Positions 59,351 through 64,000 of a stretch of DNA of 64,000 bases are shown in pieces. Position numbers and translations under genes: made by a program. The notes below the pieces were generated by a model that was not told where the DNA came from, searched no databases, and was given only the letters and a program-made list of their open reading frames with translations. Origin of the DNA: Actinokineospora terrae (GTDB lineage Bacteria > Actinomycetota > Actinomycetes > Mycobacteriales > Pseudonocardiaceae); contig NZ_FOGI01000001.1 of assembly GCF_900111175.1 (NCBI RefSeq), forward strand, positions 372,001 to 436,000. Direction: 5' to 3'. Positions within the stretch are counted from its first letter, which is position 1. The number at the start of each line of letters is the position of its first letter.

Positions 59351-62300
59351 ATGACTCTCACCGACTCCGCGACCGAGCGGTTCCCCACGTCCCCGGCCCA
59401 GGCGGGCCTGTGGTTCGCCAGCACCTACGGCGACGACCCGACCGCGTACAACCAGCCGCTGGTCCTGCGCCCCCGGGTGCCGCTGGACCACGCCCACCTG
59501 GTCGAGGCGCTGCGCGTCGTGCACCGCGACCACTCGGCGTTGCGCACGGTGTTCGAACTGTCCGAGCCTGCCGGGGACGTCCGGCAGGTCGTGCACGCGG
59601 ACCTGCCGCCGATCGTCGACGTGCGGGACCAGCCGCGTGAGCACTCGGGCTGGGTGACCGAGCAGGTCGCCGAGGTCGCGGGCACCGTCTTCGACCTGCG
59701 CGACGGGCCGCTCGTGCGGGTCCGGCACCTGCGGTTGGGCGACGAGGGCACGAGCGTGCTGGTGTTCAACGTCCACCACACGGTGTTCGACGGGATGTCC
59801 TGGAAGCCGTACCTGAGCCAGGTGGAGGCCGCGTACACCGCGATCGCCGCTGGTCGGGAGCCTGAGCGCACCGCTAGGCGGCAGGCCGTGGAGTCCTACG
59901 CGCGGTGGGCCGAGCGCGCGGACGCCCCGACGACGGCGGCATACTGGCGGGACAAGCTCGCCGACGCCCCCGTCGCCACGCCCATCGGCCTGCCGGGGGA
60001 GGGGCGGGCGCGGAACGTCACCCGGCACCTGGTGCTGGACGCGGAGCTGACCACGCGGCTGCGGGAGTTCTGCGCGGCCGAGGGGTTCACGACGAGCATG
60101 GTGTTCGTCGCCCTGTACTTCCTGCTGCTGCACCGGCACACCCGCCAGGAAGACGTGCTGGTCGGCATGCCGGTCACCGTGCGGGAGGGCGCGGACGCCG
60201 GGGTCGTCGGGCACCTCACCAACACCACCGTGCTGCGCCACCGGCTCGCCGAGGACGCGACCGCGCGGGATGTGCTGCGGTCGGTGAAACGAGAACTCCT
60301 GGAGGTCCTGCGGCACCGGCACGCGCCTCTGGAGGCTGTGGTGGGTGACCTGCGTGGGCGGCGGGGTGGGCAGGGCGGGGTGAATGGGCAAGGCGCGACA
60401 GTTGATCTGTTCACCGCCATGGTCACCGTGATGCCCGCCGAGGCGCGGCGCTTGGACCTGCCGGACTGGGGGGTCAAGACCTGGGACTACACGCCGGGCG
60501 GCGCCAAGTACGACCTGGCGCTGGTCGTGGACGAGTCGCCGGAGCACTACACGATGATCGTCGAGCACAACTCGCGTTCGGCCGAGGGCGGTGCCTTCAC
60601 GGGCCATCTGGTCGGGCGCCTGGAGACGCTGCTGCGCGGGGTCGTCGCCGAGCCGGACGCGCTGGTCCGGGACCTGCCGTGGATCAGCGCCGAGGAGCGG
60701 CGCGCCCTCGCCTCGTTGTGCGAGCGGCAAGCGGACGCGCCCACGCTGGGAACCGAGGTGGCCGACGACCTGCTGACCGCCGCCATCGCCGAGGCAGGCG
60801 CGGACACCGCCGTGGTCGCCGATGGCGTCGAGACCACCTACGCCGAGCTGGACAAGCGGGTCGACTCGATCGCCGCCGGTCTGGCCGCCAGGGGAGTGGG
60901 GGAGTCGCGGCCGGTCGCCGTGCTGCTGTGGCCCGGGTTGGACCTGGTGACGACCATCCTCGGGATCCTGCGCGCGGGCGGCAGTTACGTGACCTTCGAC
61001 GTGGGGCAGCCCAGCGAGCGGCTGAACTTCGCCCTGGGTGACTGCGGCGCGCGGATCCTGGTCAAGGCCGCCGATGTCGAGGTGGACCTGCCCGACGAGC
61101 TCGACGTGGTGTCGCCATCCGATGTGGACAGTGGGCAGCCGTTCGCCGCCACGGTGCGGAAGTCGCCGACCGACCCGGTGTATACCGTCTACACCTCGGG
61201 TTCCACCGGACGGCCCAAGGGGGTCGTGCTGCCGGAGGTGACCCTGACCAACCTGGTGCGCAACCAGGCCGCGATGTCGGCCGGGCGCCGGATGCGCACG
61301 CTCCAGTACATGTCGCCCGGGTTCGACGTGATCGCCGAGGAGGTGTTCGGCACCCTGTGCACCGGCGGCACGCTGATCATCCCACCCGCAGCCACCCGCA
61401 CGGACTTCGTCGCGTTGGCCGAGTTCCTCGCCGAGCACCGCGTCGAGCGGGCGTTCTTCCCCTATGTGGCACTGCGTGAACTCGCCGCCGTGCTGCGGTC
61501 GTCCACAGTGGACCTTCCAGGCCTGTGCGAGGTGTACGTAACCGGCGAGCGGCTGACCATCACCGACGACCTGCGCGCCATGTTCAAGCGCTACCCGGAC
61601 GCGCGGCTGAGCAACATCTACGGGCCGTCCGAGGCCCACCTGTGCACGGGGGAGGAGCTGCCCGCCGACCCCGACGAGTGGCCCACGCTCCCGTCGATCG
61701 GCAGGGTGGTCGCGGGGGTCGACGCCCGGGTGCTCGCGGACGGCCGGCAGGTGCCGTTCGGTGTCGAGGGGGAGCTGTGCGTCGCCGGGCCGGTCGTGTC
61801 TCCCGGGTACATCGGGTTGCCGGAGAAGACCGCCCAGGCCATGGTCGATGACCCGTTCGCCCCTGGTCAGCTGATGTACCGCACCGGAGACGTAGTGGTT
61901 CTCGCCCCGGATGGCCGGTTGCACTTCCGGGGTCGTGCCGATGATCAGGTCAAGATCCGGGGTTACCGCGTGGAGCCCGGCGAGGTCGAGGCCGTGCTGG
62001 AACGCGTGCTGGACATCGAGGCCGCCGTGGTGGTCGTGGTTCCCGCCGGTGCCGACCGCGCGTTGCACGCGTTCGTCCGAGGCGCCGAGCCGCCCGCGGA
62101 CTGGCGCGCGCTGCTCGGCGCGGACCTGCCCGGGTACATGATCCCGCGCCAGGTCACGCGCCTCGACACCATCCCGGTCACGCCCAACGGCAAGACCGAC
62201 CACCGCGCGCTGCGCGCCTGGCTCGACGAGCACGAGGAGGACGCGCCCGCTGCCGAGGTCACCTGGACCGACGCGGAGCGCGCGATGGCGGACCTGTGGA

Positions 62301-63673
62301 CCGAGGTGCTGGGTGACGCGCCCGCGGACCCGGATGCCGACTTCTTCCTGCTGGGCGGCCATTCCCTGCTCGCGGCCAGGCTGCACCGGCTCGTCCGGGA
62401 GCGGCTCGGCGCGGACGTGCCGCTGTCGGCGTTGCTGAACACGCCGACCGTGCGCGGCATGACGGCGAGCCTGGGTGACCGCGGCGCTCCCGTGGCACCG
62501 GATCTGCGGGCCGAGGCCCAGCTGCACGACCTCGTGGTCGGCGAGCGCCAGGAGCCGGTCGACGGCATCGTGTTGCTCACCGGTGCCACGGGATTCCTGG
62601 GCAGCCATCTGCTCGACGAACTGCTGCGCCAGGGCCGCCGAGTGTCCTGTGTGGTCCGTGCGGACAGTGTCGAGGCCGCGCGGGGTCGGCTGCGCGAGGC
62701 TTTCGACAAGTTCGCCATCTCCACCGGGGTCGACCAGGTCGGCATCGTCCTTGGTGATCTCAGCCAGCCGCGGCTCGGACTGGGGGAGGGGTTCGAGGCG
62801 CTTGCCCGGTCGGTGAGCGAGGTCTACCACGCCGCCGCGCACATCAACTTCGTCGTCCCGTACCACACGGTGAAGCGCACGAACGTCGACGGACTGCGTC
62901 ACCTGCTCGACTTCTGCGGGATCAACCGCACCCCGCTGCGGCTCATTTCCACCCTGGGCGTGTTCCCGCCGGACTCCACACCGGACCCCGTCGCGGAGGA
63001 CACGATCCCGGGCGACCCGGAGTCGCTCGGGATCGGGTACTCGCAGAGCAAGTGGGTCGCCGAACACCTGGCACTCCAGGCGCGGGCGGCCGGTCTGCCG
63101 ATCACCCTGCACCGGGTCGGTCGGATCGGCGGGCACAGCCGCACCGGCGCGTGCAGGCACGACGACTTCTTCTGGTTGCAGCTCAAGGGCTTCGCCCTGC
63201 TAGGCCGGTTCCCCGAGGACATCACCGACGCGCCGCCGGTCGACCTGCTGCCGGTGGACAACGTCGCCGAGTCCATCATCCGGCTCTCGGACGCCGCGGT
63301 GGACAACGAGAACTGGCACGTGCACCACGGTGTCGGCCTCACCTGGCCTGAGATCATCGACTCGCTGCGCGAGCAGGGCCACACCATGACCCCCACCACG
63401 CGGTCGGAATGGCTTGCCGCGCTGGAGGAGCAGGCGCAGGACGACGACCAGGGCGAAGGCCTCGGCACCCTGGTACCGCTGATGCGCGAGGGCGTGATGC
63501 GGCTGGGCACGCACACCTTCGACAACGCGTGGACGAGGCGTGCCCTGGCCGATCTTGGGTACCCGCAACCGGAGCAGGACACGGGGTGGGTCCGCCGGAT
63601 GTTCGACTACTTCCGGGCGAACGGCACCGCGCCGCGGCCTGACGCAGCCAACCGGGGAGGTCGCGATGCCTGA
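59351..63673 (+). CDS. NRPS module C-A-T-Re: condensation and reductive release
   Basis: A 1440-residue four-domain NRPS. The condensation domain (about 1-430) has HHTVFDGMS. The adenylation domain (about 460-960) has YTSGSTGRPKGVV, NIYGPSEAH, YRTGDVVVL and KIRGYRVEPGEVE. The carrier domain has FFLLGGHSLLAARL near residue 1005. The terminal reductase (about 1065-1430) has LLTGATGFLGSHLL for NADPH and the catalytic Tyr/Lys in GYSQSKWVAEH. It would condense the anthranilate with the alkylproline and release the aldehyde, which closes to the imine/carbinolamine of PBDs (SibD/TomB/Orf22). Confidence 0.91.
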   Translation: MTLTDSATERFPTSPAQAGLWFASTYGDDPTAYNQPLVLRPRVPLDHAHLVEALRVVHRDHSALRTVFELSEPAGDVRQVVHADLPPIVDVRDQPREHSGWVTEQVAEVAGTVFDLRDGPLVRVRHLRLGDEGTSVLVFNVHHTVFDGMSWKPYLSQVEAAYTAIAAGREPERTARRQAVESYARWAERADAPTTAAYWRDKLADAPVATPIGLPGEGRARNVTRHLVLDAELTTRLREFCAAEGFTTSMVFVALYFLLLHRHTRQEDVLVGMPVTVREGADAGVVGHLTNTTVLRHRLAEDATARDVLRSVKRELLEVLRHRHAPLEAVVGDLRGRRGGQGGVNGQGATVDLFTAMVTVMPAEARRLDLPDWGVKTWDYTPGGAKYDLALVVDESPEHYTMIVEHNSRSAEGGAFTGHLVGRLETLLRGVVAEPDALVRDLPWISAEERRALASLCERQADAPTLGTEVADDLLTAAIAEAGADTAVVADGVETTYAELDKRVDSIAAGLAARGVGESRPVAVLLWPGLDLVTTILGILRAGGSYVTFDVGQPSERLNFALGDCGARILVKAADVEVDLPDELDVVSPSDVDSGQPFAATVRKSPTDPVYTVYTSGSTGRPKGVVLPEVTLTNLVRNQAAMSAGRRMRTLQYMSPGFDVIAEEVFGTLCTGGTLIIPPAATRTDFVALAEFLAEHRVERAFFPYVALRELAAVLRSSTVDLPGLCEVYVTGERLTITDDLRAMFKRYPDARLSNIYGPSEAHLCTGEELPADPDEWPTLPSIGRVVAGVDARVLADGRQVPFGVEGELCVAGPVVSPGYIGLPEKTAQAMVDDPFAPGQLMYRTGDVVVLAPDGRLHFRGRADDQVKIRGYRVEPGEVEAVLERVLDIEAAVVVVVPAGADRALHAFVRGAEPPADWRALLGADLPGYMIPRQVTRLDTIPVTPNGKTDHRALRAWLDEHEEDAPAAEVTWTDAERAMADLWTEVLGDAPADPDADFFLLGGHSLLAARLHRLVRERLGADVPLSALLNTPTVRGMTASLGDRGAPVAPDLRAEAQLHDLVVGERQEPVDGIVLLTGATGFLGSHLLDELLRQGRRVSCVVRADSVEAARGRLREAFDKFAISTGVDQVGIVLGDLSQPRLGLGEGFEALARSVSEVYHAAAHINFVVPYHTVKRTNVDGLRHLLDFCGINRTPLRLISTLGVFPPDSTPDPVAEDTIPGDPESLGIGYSQSKWVAEHLALQARAAGLPITLHRVGRIGGHSRTGACRHDDFFWLQLKGFALLGRFPEDITDAPPVDLLPVDNVAESIIRLSDAAVDNENWHVHHGVGLTWPEIIDSLREQGHTMTPTTRSEWLAALEEQAQDDDQGEGLGTLVPLMREGVMRLGTHTFDNAWTRRALADLGYPQPEQDTGWVRRMFDYFRANGTAPRPDAANRGGRDA

Positions 63674-64000
63674 ACACACGACACGCTCAGTGGTGATCAT
63701 CGGAGCCGGACCGGTCGGCTGCGCCCTGGCCACACTCCTGCGGCGCCAAGGCGTCGCGGTGGACGTCTACGAACGTGGCGGTGAGTCCTCGGGCGGCTCC
63801 GGCCACTCGTTCAACCTGACCCTCACCTCGCGTGGGCTGGACTGCCTACCGCGTTCGGTCAAACGGCGCCTTTACTTGCAGGGCGCGGTACTCACCAAGC
63901 GGATCATCCACCACCGCGACGGCGCCATCTCCACCCAGCCGTACGGCACCGACGACGCCCACCACCTGGTGTCCATCCCGCGTGGAGTCCTCCAGGACAC
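63666..64000 (+). CDS. Kynurenine 3-monooxygenase (3' truncated by window edge)
   Basis: The first 111 codons of a flavin monooxygenase. VVIIGAGPVGCALATLLRRQG is the FAD site and VDVYERGG the strand end. HSFNLTLTSRGL and the later PYGTDDAHHLVSIPR match the kynurenine 3-monooxygenase pattern (INLALSxRG, then PYG...ILSVSR). It overlaps the NRPS gene by eight bases. It would make 3-hydroxykynurenine, feeding kynureninase to give 3-hydroxyanthranilate. The end lies beyond the window. Confidence 0.82.
   Translation, partial: MPEHTTRSVVIIGAGPVGCALATLLRRQGVAVDVYERGGESSGGSGHSFNLTLTSRGLDCLPRSVKRRLYLQGAVLTKRIIHHRDGAISTQPYGTDDAHHLVSIPRGVLQD

Noticed and set aside
59210..63160. Long minus-strand open frame opposite the NRPS genes
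   Set aside because: The plus strand shows a complete series of A, C, T and reductase motifs in order; the reverse frame shows none.

Overview
High-GC actinobacterial DNA, most likely from a Pseudonocardiaceae-type organism (Saccharothrix/Actinokineospora-like). The grounds are strong G/C third-position bias, GTG starts, ATGA/GTGA gene overlaps, a predicted F420-dependent enzyme and a predicted mycothiol-type DinB protein. Family-level placement is inference. No tRNA, rRNA, CRISPR array, insertion sequence or phage gene was seen.

Left edge (1-5.7 kb): a truncated caspase-like/TPR protein; a small locus resembling a cytolethal distending toxin (a secreted CdtB-like nuclease with a secreted ricin-like protein behind it and a second small secreted protein converging on them); and an epoxide hydrolase.

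Region A (5.7-24.9 kb) is a 2-deoxystreptamine aminoglycoside cluster. Present are 2-deoxy-scyllo-inosose synthase, its glutamine-dependent aminotransferase, a zinc dehydrogenase for the second oxidation, a GT4 glycosyltransferase, a PIG-L deacetylase, a GMC 6'-oxidase and a class III aminotransferase. Together these suffice for paromamine and neamine. An APH(3')-type kinase gives plausible self-resistance. Extras are a second class III aminotransferase, three SAM methyltransferases, two radical SAM enzymes, an AhpD-like protein, an antiporter and one unrecognised protein, so the product is probably a decorated neamine-type compound.

Region B (24.9-38.6 kb) starts with an NB-ARC/TPR protein. 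It continues with a leftward set (unusual PLP enzyme, fold-III PLP decarboxylase, homocysteine S-methyltransferase) and a rightward set (two related large flavoproteins, the second fused to an MFS transporter, then a glycine-oxidase-like protein and a DinB protein). I cannot assign a product. It may serve the cluster to its right or be separate.

Region C (38.6-64.0 kb, open at the right edge) is a pyrrolobenzodiazepine (PBD) cluster. One arm makes the 4-alkylated dehydroproline from tyrosine: tyrosine 3-hydroxylase, L-DOPA 2,3-dioxygenase, gamma-glutamyltransferase-like hydrolase, PhzF-like isomerase and F420-dependent reductase. The other makes a hydroxylated anthranilate from tryptophan: tryptophan dioxygenase, arylformamidase, kynurenine monooxygenase, kynureninase, a methyltransferase and a ring hydroxylase. 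Two NRPS proteins (A-T and C-A-T-reductase) join the halves and release the aldehyde. A sugar aminotransferase, a C-methyltransferase and a GT1 glycosyltransferase suggest a sibiromycin-like glycosylated PBD. A UvrA-like protein fits self-protection from a DNA alkylator. Early NDP-sugar genes are not in the window.

No dedicated pathway regulator is visible. Nine genes spread over all three regions each contain a TTA leucine codon, which suggests bldA-type control. A tandem duplication of the arylformamidase/glycosyltransferase junction (52.2-53.0 kb) and several strong hairpins are the most notable non-coding features.
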